Source: an uncultured Acidimicrobiales bacterium
GTDB lineage: Bacteria > Actinomycetota > Acidimicrobiia > Acidimicrobiales > SHLQ01
Assembly (NCBI GenBank): GCA_938015295.1
Contig: CALLQB010000011.1
Coordinates: 1-61,965, forward strand
Reading direction: 5' to 3'
DNA: 61,965 nt
Position 1 is the first letter of the stretch. Every line of letters starts with the position of its first letter. The notes under the pieces are model-generated. The model did no database searches, was not told the origin of the DNA, and saw only the letters and a program-made list of their open reading frames with translations. Positions 53,940 through 61,965 of this stretch are shown here, piece by piece. The translations under genes were made by a program, and so were the position numbers.

Positions 53940-54371
53940 TCACTTCTTTTTGTCGGCGGCCTTCTTGGTGTCGGCCTTCTTGGCGTCTGACTTGTTGTCG
54001 GTCTTTGTTGTTCCTTCAGCCTTCGTCGACGAGGTATCGGACTTGGCGTTGTCCGAACTTGTCGAATCCGATGCTGTCGAACTCGAAGAATCTTTGTCAG
54101 TCGAAGTGATCGAGGACGAAGAGCTTTCCGACGCCGTCTTTGACTTCGCATTGGCGCCATGGTCGTTCTTGTAGAAACCATCGCCTTTGAACGAGATTCC
54201 GACCGCGCTGAATACTTTGTTGACCTTTCCCTTGCCGGGAGAGACGCAAGCTTCAGTGGCGGGGCCACCTTTTCGCTTGCCGGGGCACTTGGTGAGGGTG
54301 TCTTCGCTGAACGATTGCACCCACTCGAAGTGGTGTTCGCACGTGTCACAGGAGTATTCGTAGGTTGGCAT
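53940..54371 (-). CDS. FmdB-type zinc-ribbon protein with long Ser/Lys-rich tail
   Basis: 143 residues. The N-terminus MPTYEYSCDTCEHHFEWVQSF is the FmdB regulatory-domain zinc ribbon, with CxxC. The second ligand pair is altered: only CPGKRKGG..EAC is seen, with an insertion between its two cysteines. Residues 75-143 are a Ser/Thr/Asp tract followed by Lys/Ala repeats, clearly disordered. The function of these small proteins is not settled. It is divergent from plsY. Confidence 0.82.
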   Translation of the reverse strand: MPTYEYSCDTCEHHFEWVQSFSEDTLTKCPGKRKGGPATEACVSPGKGKVNKVFSAVGISFKGDGFYKNDHGANAKSKTASESSSSSITSTDKDSSSSTASDSTSSDNAKSDTSSTKAEGTTKTDNKSDAKKADTKKAADKKK

Positions 54372-54412
54372 ATCGCCCTGAAGTGTAGAGGTCTGACCGC
54401 CATGCTTCTAAA

Positions 54413-55027
54413 GTGAGCGGTGTGTCCATTCTTGCCGCTCTCAGTATGGCGGTTGCCGCATACTTTGTCGGGACCTTCCCTAGCGCCCATTTGGTCGCCT
54501 ACTGGACTGGTCACGACCCAGAGGCTGAAGGGTCGGGAAACCCCGGTGCGTCGAATGTTTTGCGGATCGCCGGTAAACGAGCCGGTGCGATTGTTTTCGC
54601 GATCGATGTTCTCAAGGGGCTTTTGCCGGTTCTTGCCGGCCTGGCACTGAGTGGTCGACCGCTTGCAGCGGTTGGTTGGGTTGCCGCGACTGTCGGACAC
54701 ATCTTCCCCGCCTACCGGCACTTTAAGGGCGGCAAAGGGGCCGCCACGGCCGGTGGCGGCGTGTTTGGCTTGTTCCCGCTGGTCTTTCTTGGGTTGCTCG
54801 CGGTTTTTGTTGTTGTCGCCCGTGTCGGAAAGAAGGCCTCGGTTGCGTCGCTCACCGTCGCAGTCGCGTTCGGTGCGTGGATCATCCTCATCGCCGATCG
54901 GCCGTTGTGGGAGGTCATTGTTACCTTCGCCATGATCGGACTGATTGTTCTGCGTCACACCAGCAACATCGTTCGACTGATCAGCCGCAAGGAACACTCC
55001 CTAAGCCGCGCCGGCAACCATAAGTAA
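54413..55027 (+). CDS. plsY: Acyl-phosphate:glycerol-3-phosphate acyltransferase
   Basis: 204 residues with five to six membrane helices. PlsY motifs are YFVGTFPSAHLVAY, SGNPGASNVLR (motif with the glycerol phosphate site) and HFKGGKGAAT. It starts phospholipid synthesis by moving an acyl group from acyl phosphate to glycerol 3-phosphate. Start GTG 54413. The stop codon lies inside the left arm of a strong terminator. Confidence 0.94.
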   Translation: MSGVSILAALSMAVAAYFVGTFPSAHLVAYWTGHDPEAEGSGNPGASNVLRIAGKRAGAIVFAIDVLKGLLPVLAGLALSGRPLAAVGWVAATVGHIFPAYRHFKGGKGAATAGGGVFGLFPLVFLGLLAVFVVVARVGKKASVASLTVAVAFGAWIILIADRPLWEVIVTFAMIGLIVLRHTSNIVRLISRKEHSLSRAGNHK

Positions 55028-55060
55028 GAACGCGGGGTCAGGCCCCGCGTTCTTACTTTT
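55022..55060 (+). terminator. Strong intrinsic terminator of plsY
   Basis: AAGTAAGAACGCGGGG (55022-55037) pairs perfectly over 16 bp with 55043-55058 around the loop TCAGG and ends in TTTT. The first arm contains the plsY stop codon (55025-55027). The GGGGTCAGG centre also occurs in the palindrome at the window start. Confidence 0.88.
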
Positions 55061-55186
55061 GGGGTATTCGCTTCACCAGCTGTAGCGAGCGTTCGCCTCA
55101 TCGAACCGGGTAGTCGCCACGGTTGCTCAAATCGGCTCTACGATCGTCGATTGGAACAGCGAAATTTCCGTTCCCGAATATCTCTT

Positions 55187-56641
55187 ATGCCCCCGATTGA
55201 TGAGGTCCCCCACATGGGTTCTGTCGCATCCGCCATCGAAGCGCTCAATGTCGCTGGTCAGCACGACCTGGCAAAGGTCATCGACGTCCTTGAGGGGCCC
55301 GCTCAGCAGAACCTCGTTGACCAGGTGCACGAGCTCGATCTGGATCTCATCAGCGACCTGATCAATCAGTTGGTTAAGGGCGATCACACCGAGAAGCCCC
55401 TCGGCGAGGTCACCGAAGCCGAGACCATTCCGATCCCTGCCAACGATACGGCTGAGGCGGCGGAGGCCGCCGCTCGCGAAGCGGGCGAAGCCCTTCTTCG
55501 CTCGGGCAAGGTGGCAGCATTCCTTCTAGCGGGCGGCCAGGGCTCACGCCTTGGATTCGACGGTCCGAAAGGCGACTACCCGTACGGTCCGATCACCGGG
55601 CGCACCTTGTTTGCCCAGCATGCGGCCAAGATCGCTGCGATGCGGTCGCGCTATAGCTGCGCGTTGCCGTGGTACATCCTCACATCGCCGCAAAACGATG
55701 CGGACACGAAGGCGAGCTTCGCCGCAGCGGATCACTTCGGCCTCGATCCGGCCAGCATCACCTTTGTGGTGCAGGGCACGCTTCCCGCTGTCGATGCCGA
55801 GTCCGGAGCGTTGCTTCGGTCTGCCCCCGACAGCCTTTCGCTGGCGGCCGACGGCCACGGCGGAATGTTCAGCGCGCTGCGAAAGAGCGGCGCGCTCGAC
55901 GAGATGGCAGCTGCAGGTATCACGACCATCTTCAGCTTCCAGGTCGACAATCCTAAGGTGCGCATGTGCCGGCCTGAGTTCCTCGGCTACCACACCCTTG
56001 CTGGCGCCGAAATGTCGAACACCGCCGTCCGTAAAGAGTCGCCGGGCGAGAAGATGGGTCTCGTCGCCAAGATCGACGGCACGACCGCCATGGTTGAATA
56101 CACCGACCTTCCCGACGAACTCGCCGAGCAGCGAAACGACGACGGGTCGCTTACATTCTGGGCCGGCTCGATCGCCGTGCACTGCATCGACGTGGCCTTT
56201 GCTTTGCGCCTCACCGAGGGCCGACTGCAGTTGCCCTTCCATCGGGCCCACAAGAAGATCGCCTACCTCGATGCGACCGGCGAGATGGTGACCCCCGCCG
56301 AACCGAACGCCATCAAGTTCGAGGCCTTTTTGTTCGACGGTCTGCCGATGGCGTCGGCCAGCATCACGATGGAAGCCCTTCGTCAGGACGAGTTTTCGCC
56401 GATCAAGAATGCCGATGGCGACAACTCGCCCGAGTCGGCTCGCCAATTGATGAACGAGATGTACAGCCGTTGGTTTGCAGCTGCCGGTGTGTCGGTGCCA
56501 ACGGACGCCGATGGCAACCCCGTCGATCTAGAGATCGACCCCCGCTTCGCGCTCGATGCCACAGAACTCGCAGCAAAGTTGCCCGATGGTTTCACGCTCG
56601 ACGGCCCAACAGCTTTAGGCCCAGACGGGGAGCGTCTCTAG
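55187..56641 (+). CDS. UAP1-like UTP:sugar-1-phosphate uridylyltransferase
   Basis: About 484 residues of the UDPGP family. The nucleotide loop is FLLAGGQGSRLGFDGPKGDYPYG, followed by TSPQND, GGMFSALRKSG, VDNPKVRMCRPEFLG and KIAYLDATGEMVTPAEPNAIKFEAFLFD (shown here in short parts). This pattern is that of eukaryotic-type UDP-N-acetylhexosamine pyrophosphorylase (UAP1/AGX), rather than bacterial GalU or GlmU. It would make UDP-GlcNAc or a related UDP-sugar for the envelope. Starts at ATG 55187 or ATG 55214 are both possible. Confidence 0.85.
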   Translation: MPPIDEVPHMGSVASAIEALNVAGQHDLAKVIDVLEGPAQQNLVDQVHELDLDLISDLINQLVKGDHTEKPLGEVTEAETIPIPANDTAEAAEAAAREAGEALLRSGKVAAFLLAGGQGSRLGFDGPKGDYPYGPITGRTLFAQHAAKIAAMRSRYSCALPWYILTSPQNDADTKASFAAADHFGLDPASITFVVQGTLPAVDAESGALLRSAPDSLSLAADGHGGMFSALRKSGALDEMAAAGITTIFSFQVDNPKVRMCRPEFLGYHTLAGAEMSNTAVRKESPGEKMGLVAKIDGTTAMVEYTDLPDELAEQRNDDGSLTFWAGSIAVHCIDVAFALRLTEGRLQLPFHRAHKKIAYLDATGEMVTPAEPNAIKFEAFLFDGLPMASASITMEALRQDEFSPIKNADGDNSPESARQLMNEMYSRWFAAAGVSVPTDADGNPVDLEIDPRFALDATELAAKLPDGFTLDGPTALGPDGERL

Positions 56642-56731
56642 CGAGAACAGCATTCCGGCTGGAGGGGTTGTGTTTCGCAGGCCACGCCGGCTCGCTGGGG
56701 TCAAACATCGCCGGCATTCTATGCTCGGGCC

Positions 56732-57931
56732 ATGATCCCTCTTGAGGAAGCCCGCGACTACGTCATTGGTGCGGTAGCCCCGCTCGCCGCCGTCACCGTC
56801 CCGCTGAATGACGCCCTAGGCCTTGTTGTTGTCGACGATGTTGCCTCCACCGAAGCGGTTCCACCCTTCGCCAATACCGCAATGGACGGCTTTGCCGTGC
56901 AAGCCGGCGACACGTCGGCGGCCCCGACCACCCTCGAGGTCGTCGGAACAATCGCAGCTGGCGACAAGGGCGATATGCACATCGGCCCCGGCCAGGCGGC
57001 CCGCATCATGACCGGCGCACCGATGCCTCCGGGCTCCGACGCAGTAATCATGGTCGAGCTGACCACCCTTTCTGAGGATGGGAAGACCGTCGAGATCGCC
57101 GAGGCGGTGCCAGCGGGCAACCACATCCGCTCGGCTGGTGAAGATATTGAACCGGGCGACCTTGTCTTTGCCGCAGGCACGATCATCACCCCCGGGCATC
57201 TAGGAGTGCTCGCCAGCCTCGGCACGTTCGAGGTATCGGTGCGCCGCCGACCACGAGTTGGCGTTATCTCGACCGGCGACGAACTTGTCGACGGACCTGG
57301 ACCGCTTGCGCACGGCCAAATCCGCGACTCGAACCGCCGGACGATTCTGGCGTTGCTTGACGAGGCGGGTTTTGAGGGCGTCGATCTTGGGCTTGTAGCC
57401 GACAACAAAGAGTCGTTGACGACGTCGATCCTGGCGGCATCTCAGTCCTGCGATGCGATGATCAGCAGCGGGGGAGTGAGCATGGGTGCCTTCGACTTCG
57501 TCAAGGTCGTGCTCGACGAAATCGGCGACATGCGCTGGATGCAGATAGCCATCAAGCCCGCAAAGCCGTTGGCGTTCGGGTTCGTGAACGACATGCCCGT
57601 TTTCGGGTTGCCCGGTAATCCGGTTTCGTCGATGGTGTCGTTTGAGCTTTTTGCTCGCCCGGCGTTACGGAAAATGGCTGGTCACCAACACCTTGACCGG
57701 CCGACCGTGCAGGCTGTTGCCGACCAGGACCTTCTGCGGCGGCCCGATGGCAAGACACATTTTGCGCGCGTTGTGTCGGAATACATCGATGGGCAGTACC
57801 GGTTGCGGTTCGCTGGCGGGCAGGGCTCGCATCAGCTTCGGGCCATGGCAAATGCCAATGCGCTCGCAGTGCTTCCCGACGGCGATGGTGTGAAAGCTGG
57901 CGAAATCGCAACAGCGATGCTGCTCGATTGA
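56732..57931 (+). CDS. moeA: Molybdopterin molybdotransferase
   Basis: 399 residues. Typical MoeA blocks are VPPFANTAMDGFAVQ, GQAARIMTGAPMPPGSDAVIMVE, RVGVISTGDEL, SSGGVSMGAFDFV and FGLPGNPVSSMVSFELF, with a C-terminal domain IV. It inserts molybdate into adenylated molybdopterin. It precedes moaA by 81 bases, forming a cofactor cluster with moaA and moaC. Confidence 0.95.
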   Translation: MIPLEEARDYVIGAVAPLAAVTVPLNDALGLVVVDDVASTEAVPPFANTAMDGFAVQAGDTSAAPTTLEVVGTIAAGDKGDMHIGPGQAARIMTGAPMPPGSDAVIMVELTTLSEDGKTVEIAEAVPAGNHIRSAGEDIEPGDLVFAAGTIITPGHLGVLASLGTFEVSVRRRPRVGVISTGDELVDGPGPLAHGQIRDSNRRTILALLDEAGFEGVDLGLVADNKESLTTSILAASQSCDAMISSGGVSMGAFDFVKVVLDEIGDMRWMQIAIKPAKPLAFGFVNDMPVFGLPGNPVSSMVSFELFARPALRKMAGHQHLDRPTVQAVADQDLLRRPDGKTHFARVVSEYIDGQYRLRFAGGQGSHQLRAMANANALAVLPDGDGVKAGEIATAMLLD

Positions 57932-58012
57932 CGGTAGCGGTGGACGCTTGTTGGGGCTGAACAATGAAAGTGGTTCGTTGTAACCCTTGGGTTGCAGGTA
58001 CGGTCGCGGGTA

Positions 58013-58999
58013 ATGGCTATTGAACCGCTCGTCGATACTTACGGCCGGGTTCACCGCGATCTGCGTATCTCGGTTACCGATCGGTGCAACTTCCGCTGTC
58101 AGTACTGCATGCCCGCCGAGGGCATGGAGTGGATGCCACGCGAAGAGTTGCTGACGTTTGAAGAAATCGAACAGGTCGCCCGAGTGCTCGTCGAGCGTTA
58201 CGGCATCGACAGCATCCGCCTTACCGGCGGCGAGCCCACCATTCGGGCAAAGCTGCCGGTGCTCATTAGCAAGCTTGCGGCGCTAGATGTAGATCTGTCG
58301 ATCACCACCAATGGCGCCACGCTTGCCTCCCAGGCACAGCTGTTGAAAGACGCTGGCCTCAAGCGCATCAATATCTCGATCGACTCGTTCGATCGCCAAC
58401 GATTTATCGATCTCACTCGTCGCGACGATCTGCACCGGGTGCTTGAGGGCATCGATGCAGCAGTGGCAGCAGGCTTTGAGCCAGTGAAGCTCAATGCTGT
58501 GATGATGCAGGGCATCAACTCCGACGAACTGCTCGACTTCGCCAGGTTTGGCCGAGAAAAGGGTGTGCAGGTTCGGTTCATCGAATTCATGCCCCTCGAT
58601 GCCGAGGGCAAATGGAGTAACGACACCGTCGTCAGCCAGGCCGAAATCATCGAAACGATCAACGCCGAGTTTCCTCTTGAACCAATCGAACGCACGTCGG
58701 CGCCTGCCACTCGCTATCGCTACGTCGATGGCAAGGGCGAAATTGGCGTTGTTGCCAGCGTGAGCGACTCGTTCTGCGGCACCTGTGACCGCGTGCGACT
58801 CACTGCCGATGGCCAGTTCCGCAATTGTTTGTTTGCTGTCGATGAGTTCGACCTTCGCACGCTGGTGCGCAGCGGGGCATCGGACGACGCCATCGCTGCC
58901 AAGCTCGATGAAGCGGTCAAAGCGAAATGGGCGGGCCACCAGATTGGCCAGGTCACGTTCATTCGACCCAAGCGGAGCATGAGCCAGATCGGCGGCTGA
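58013..58999 (+). CDS. moaA: GTP 3',8-cyclase MoaA (radical SAM)
   Basis: 328 residues. The first cluster motif is CxxxCxxC in TDRCNFRCQYCMP, the GTP-side cluster is CGTCDRVRLTADGQFRNCLF, and the protein ends in the conserved GG. It converts GTP to 3',8-cyclo-GTP, the first step of molybdenum cofactor synthesis, together with MoaC encoded 25 bases downstream. ATG 58013 is preferred over the frame start 57992. Confidence 0.96.
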   Translation: MAIEPLVDTYGRVHRDLRISVTDRCNFRCQYCMPAEGMEWMPREELLTFEEIEQVARVLVERYGIDSIRLTGGEPTIRAKLPVLISKLAALDVDLSITTNGATLASQAQLLKDAGLKRINISIDSFDRQRFIDLTRRDDLHRVLEGIDAAVAAGFEPVKLNAVMMQGINSDELLDFARFGREKGVQVRFIEFMPLDAEGKWSNDTVVSQAEIIETINAEFPLEPIERTSAPATRYRYVDGKGEIGVVASVSDSFCGTCDRVRLTADGQFRNCLFAVDEFDLRTLVRSGASDDAIAAKLDEAVKAKWAGHQIGQVTFIRPKRSMSQIGG

Positions 59000-59024
59000 C
59001 AACTCGGCGACCTACACTCGCGCG

Positions 59025-59516
59025 ATGTCGGATCACGAAGGATTTACTCATCTCGACCCGCTCGGCCGTGCCCGGATGGTCGATGTCACGCCGAAGGAAC
59101 CCACTCATCGACGCGCCATCGCCAAGGGGCGGGTCTACATGAAGTCGGACACCGCTTCGGCTATCGCTCGAGGTTCGATCAGCAAGGGCGATGTGCTTGC
59201 TGTTGCACGCGTTGCTGGCATCCAGGCAGCCAAGAAGACACCCGATCTCATTCCGCTCTGTCATCCGTTGTTGATTAGTTCGGTGTACGTGAACTTCACG
59301 ATCGAGGACGACTTCATCGAGATTGAGGCGCAGGTGGAGGCGATTGACCGCACCGGCGTCGAGATGGAAGCGCTGACCGCCGCCACGGTCGCTGCGCTGA
59401 CCATTTATGACATGAGTAAGTCGATCGACAAAGAGATGGTTATTGGCGAGATTGCGCTCTGGGAGAAGACCGGCGGCCGCTCAGGAACCTTCCGCAGGAC
59501 AACTACAGACCTGTAA
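59025..59516 (+). CDS. moaC: Cyclic pyranopterin monophosphate synthase
   Basis: 163 residues. Family blocks are MVDVTPKEPTHRRAIAKG, AGIQAAKKTPDLIPLCHPL and VEMEALTAATVAALTIYDM, then KSGG-like KTGGRSG at the end. It rearranges the MoaA product to cPMP. A 199-base gap follows, with no clear gene. Confidence 0.96.
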   Translation: MSDHEGFTHLDPLGRARMVDVTPKEPTHRRAIAKGRVYMKSDTASAIARGSISKGDVLAVARVAGIQAAKKTPDLIPLCHPLLISSVYVNFTIEDDFIEIEAQVEAIDRTGVEMEALTAATVAALTIYDMSKSIDKEMVIGEIALWEKTGGRSGTFRRTTTDL

Positions 59517-59715
59517 TTTGAACGGCGTTCTGCCAACCTGACTGGGTTAATGCTACGAACCGTAGTAAAACCGTAATGTTCTTGGAGGGGACAACGGTGC
59601 TGCATGCGCTTTCTGTGCTGCTCATCGCCCGGTTATCGCGCGAACCGCGCGGTATCCACCACCCTCCGCGCGAGTATCCGTAGTATTTCCACCACTTGTA
59701 GGAGTTGGCGAGAGC

Positions 59716-60225
59716 GTGACCTTCTTGGCGCTATTGATCTTGGGGATATTGTGGGCAGCGGTACTTTTGCCGCCATTGGTCCAGCGAGTGCCGACCATCG
59801 GCTCTTCTCGGCCTGCCCGTGGTTCGACCTCGGATTTTTCGCAGCAACTCGCCCGTCTTGAACGCCCCGTAGCTGGCGCAATCGGTGCCGGCGACCGCGG
59901 CGGGCCCCAAGGCTTCGACTTCAGCGAAGAACGCCTGTTGCCAACGTCGCCACTCGCTGCGGCCCGTCGCCGACGTGACGTACTTGGGTCGCTCATAGCG
60001 CTCGCCCTGTTCACCCTGGTAGCCACCACCATGTTTGGCCGCATCGCGCTCTACGCACACATCGTCGTCGACGTTGTTGCTTTGGCCTTCGGCGCCCTGA
60101 TGATTCGTCGCAACCAACTCGCCACAGAACGCGAGAGCGTTGTCGCCCACCTTCCGACCCGCACCGCCGATGACCCCGTCGTCGTGCAACTTTCCGATGC
60201 CCGCCAGTACCGCAAGAGCGGCTGA
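59716..60225 (+). CDS. Small membrane protein, unknown function
   Basis: 169 residues, start GTG. A helix at about 3-22 (LLILGILWAAVLLPPLV) and a second pair at about 88-130 (LGSLIALALFTLVATTMFG, HIVVDVVALAFGALMI) flank a Ser/Arg/Gly-rich loop. The C-terminal 35 residues are hydrophilic. I recognise no family, though similar short proteins with ILWAAVLLPP starts are common in actinobacteria from memory. Codon use is like the neighbours. It is followed after 25 bases by tRNA-Ala. Confidence 0.6.
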   Translation: MTFLALLILGILWAAVLLPPLVQRVPTIGSSRPARGSTSDFSQQLARLERPVAGAIGAGDRGGPQGFDFSEERLLPTSPLAAARRRRDVLGSLIALALFTLVATTMFGRIALYAHIVVDVVALAFGALMIRRNQLATERESVVAHLPTRTADDPVVVQLSDARQYRKSG

Positions 60226-60250
60226 TCTGGCATAAGGTACGGGTCCCTTC

Positions 60251-60523
<273 letters not shown>

Positions 60524-60567
60524 GGGGGCCAGGCAGCGTTTCCGTGGGAGGCGCTCCTCTTTGTGAC

Positions 60568-61269
60568 ATGCTTCTGTTTATGAGCTTTGGTGCTGGTGTT
60601 CGGGCGGCTGCGTCGACACATCGGGCAGCATGGATCGAGCCGGGTTGTGCCCGAGATGGATGGGGGACCGTGGCTGGGCTTGTGCCGAATCACTTTGATT
60701 CGGTGGTGCGTATAGGCGCTCCTGATCCAGAACCCGAAGAGGGCTCCGACAACTGGTGGTTGCGGTACCAGACTCTCTTCGAGCGAATCGTTGCGATCGG
60801 TGAGCGGCATACCGCTACTCCTGAGCAGGCATGTTTCGCGATCTGGGAAGGTCACGGCTTCGGCCATGATTCGACGATTCGTCATGCCTATCGCGAACCC
60901 GTTTCCCCAGAACAGCGACGAGCCGATGAACTGCGACTTGTAGCGCTGCAGGACGAGGACCGTAAACGCAAGGCCCAAATACGTGTAGAGCTAGCCAACA
61001 TTCCTGTACTCGACCACCCGAACCGGGCCTACTACCTATTGGAGGGCCGCCTCGATGCAGTGACGGCCCTGCGATATCCAGACACCGACGGTTGGCGTAA
61101 CCCCGACCTGATGTGGCCCGGCGACAGAACCTGGTTCATCGCCACCGATGTTGACTTCTGGTCGCTGTACGTCGGTGGTTCCGAAAGGTTCATTGCTGAG
61201 CTCGCACAAGACCTGCCCAACAACGTTGAGTCGGTTTCCTGGACTGATGCTCTCGTTGTCGAAGACTGA
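60568..61269 (+). CDS. Hypothetical protein of an actinobacterial type
   Basis: About 233 residues with no signal peptide or membrane helix. The C-terminal part has a Trp-rich pattern, YYLLEGRLDAV, PDLMWPGDRTWFIATDVDFWSLYVGGS, which I have the impression of seeing in uncharacterised actinobacterial proteins; no function is known to me. The middle (about 130-160) is a charged helix. The start could be ATG 60568 or ATG 60580; the longer frame to 60454 runs through the repeat block. It sits alone beyond tRNA-Ala. Confidence 0.6.
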   Translation: MLLFMSFGAGVRAAASTHRAAWIEPGCARDGWGTVAGLVPNHFDSVVRIGAPDPEPEEGSDNWWLRYQTLFERIVAIGERHTATPEQACFAIWEGHGFGHDSTIRHAYREPVSPEQRRADELRLVALQDEDRKRKAQIRVELANIPVLDHPNRAYYLLEGRLDAVTALRYPDTDGWRNPDLMWPGDRTWFIATDVDFWSLYVGGSERFIAELAQDLPNNVESVSWTDALVVED

Positions 61270-61310
61270 ACCTAGCGAGGCCGGCCTGCCACAAGCTTCG
61301 GCTGGAAGTA

Positions 61311-61595
61311 TTAGCGCTTGAATCCCACTTTTAGGCCGTGCGCAATTGCCCTGCCGAGCTCCGAGTCGCCCGAGAACATCTGGATCTTGCCGGTCACCTG
61401 GGTGGTCAACAAGACGATCCCGTGTTCTTCGAAGGTCTGCGCGAGGTCTGCCTGGTCTGAGGCGCCACGTTGTATCGCTCGTTTTACGATCGCAAGATTG
61501 TTAAATTCATCGACCGGCATTTTCAGCGAAATTGAGCGATGCACCCGGTCCACAAAGGCTGCAACTTCATCATCGAGTTCGTCGGCTTCACCCAT
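61311..61595 (-). CDS. Small hypothetical protein
   Basis: 94 residues, no recognised domain. Acidic N-terminal part (GEADELDDEVAAFVD), then MPVDEFNNLAIVKRAIQRG and LLTTQVTGKIQMFSGD. The segment LLTTQVTGKIQ recurs as LLTRQVSGKIQ in the fragment at 61726-61965, so it may be one of two related copies or itself a truncated piece. Confidence 0.45.
   Translation of the reverse strand: MGEADELDDEVAAFVDRVHRSISLKMPVDEFNNLAIVKRAIQRGASDQADLAQTFEEHGIVLLTTQVTGKIQMFSGDSELGRAIAHGLKVGFKR
61381..61412. repeat. Direct repeat, copy 1 (copy 2 at 61790-61821)
   Basis: The 32 bases beginning TGGATCTTGCCGGTCACCTG are repeated at 61790-61821 with three differences. Both encode the minus-strand segment LLT-x-QV-x-GKIQ. 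It indicates duplication of at least this part of a gene within 400 bases. Confidence 0.6.
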
Positions 61596-61831
61596 TCCAG
61601 AAGAATCGGAATGGCGACGCTGATTCTTGAGCCTGAATCCTGTGACGAGCCGCCAGACTTGCCCGCCGGCCGCGTCGACAGGATGATTTCGTCGAAACTG
61701 GCCCGTTCCATGATGCGACGTATCGCTACGACCGGGTCACCGGTTGCAATCTCGGCCGTAAGACTGCCCGCTGGCGCTGACACACGCGCTGGATCTTGCC
61801 GCTCACCTGTCTGGTCAACAACGCGGTACAA
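61523..61831 (-). pseudogene. Fragment like the C-terminal part of a universal-stress-type protein
   Basis: The frame encodes TAEIATGDPVVAIRRIMERA followed by FDEIILSTRPAGKSGG, which closely follows the end of UspA-like domains (GDP-x-x-AI, DEIILST-P). The preceding residues do not look like a Usp N-terminal half, and after PAGKSGG the expected helix with a Trp is missing. There is no good start site. It overlaps both neighbouring frames, so a decayed or chimeric remnant is the best reading. Confidence 0.4.
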
Positions 61832-61965
61832 CGTTGGGGCAGTGGTCTGATCGGGAGCTTTGGATCGATCTGCCGGAAGTGTTCCTCGACTTCGTCATCG
61901 AAGTCATGGACCGCAGGATCCTCGACGAGTCGGTCGCCTAGCCGTTCTGCGGTTCGCCCTGCACG
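61726..61965 (-). pseudogene. Open fragment running in from the window edge
   Basis: From the last base leftward this frame reads RAGRTAERLGDRLVED, then HDFDDEVEEHF and LLTRQVSGKIQ before losing similarity; a stop follows at 61726. It may be the end of a gene lying beyond the window, possibly shifted out of frame. The part near LLTRQVSGKIQ matches the 94-residue ORF at 61311-61595. Confidence 0.3.

Noticed and set aside
53873..54997. Extension of the CpaB-like frame up to 541 codons
   Set aside because: The extra part runs antisense to plsY and through fmdB in another frame; it is Arg/Pro/Ser-rich with no conserved blocks.
59517..59715. Small gene between moaC and the membrane-protein gene
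   Set aside because: Open frames here are Ser/Arg/Cys-rich, without ribosome sites, and continue as shadows into the next gene; I see nothing firm in this gap apart from GC-rich short palindromes.

Overview
The window carries about 52 protein genes and two tRNA genes from a moderately GC-rich actinobacterium. The gene order tig-clpP-clpX-folC-ndk-mreBCD-mrdA-rodA, then rne, rplU-rpmA-obgE-proB and proA, is the conserved actinobacterial growth and cell-wall region. Together with frequent GTG starts and several actinobacterial-type families (UvrD-like helicase with HRDC, LppX/LprG-like lipoprotein), it suggests a marine or freshwater member of the class Acidimicrobiia. That placement is inference from gene content and order; no rRNA gene is present to confirm it.

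Region by region. 0-10 kb is accessory metabolism: a DUF3179 lipoprotein, a soluble acyl-ACP desaturase, a tightly overlapped three-gene catabolic operon (M24-fold EutD/creatinase-like hydrolase, EutA-like Asp/Glu racemase-fold enzyme, fused HyuA-HyuB ATP-dependent amidohydrolase), a DUF389 membrane protein and tRNA-Gly(UCC). 10-24.6 kb is proteostasis and elongasome: trigger factor, ClpP, ClpX, FolC, Ndk, MreB, MreC, MreD, PBP2, RodA, then a TIGR03960 radical SAM protein with its DUF2344 partner. 24.6-34.4 kb holds RNase E/G, L21, L27, ObgE and ProB, but this housekeeping row is interrupted twice by surface genes: a Flp-pilin-leader protein with duplicated PKD-containing modules and a poly-threonine tail (between rne and rplU), and two TadE-like pseudopilins plus a TadG-like protein (between rpmA and obgE). 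34.4-55 kb mixes envelope and maintenance genes: PspA, MurJ, ProA, a GIDE-LemA fusion, NfuA, a UvrD-like helicase, Dxs, a PAP2 enzyme, TldD/TldE, UppP, a CpaB/RcpC-like orphan, an FmdB-like protein and PlsY. 55-60 kb has a UAP1-like nucleotidyltransferase followed by molybdenum-cofactor genes moeA, moaA and moaC. After tRNA-Ala(CGC) at 60.25 kb comes a three-copy double-hairpin repeat, then poorly recognised and decaying ORFs to the window end, which looks like the edge of a variable region.

How the genes fit together. MreBCD-PBP2-RodA, MurJ, UppP, Dxs and the PAP2 enzyme supply and organise lipid-II-dependent wall growth. MoeA-MoaA-MoaC make the molybdenum cofactor. ProB and ProA are the first two proline enzymes, here 3.2 kb apart. 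The most distinctive parts are the Tad/Flp surface genes embedded in the ribosomal-protein/Obg cluster, and the EutD-like/EutA-like/HyuAB operon, whose substrate cannot be named from sequence but is probably a small cyclic amide, lactam or amidine-type compound.
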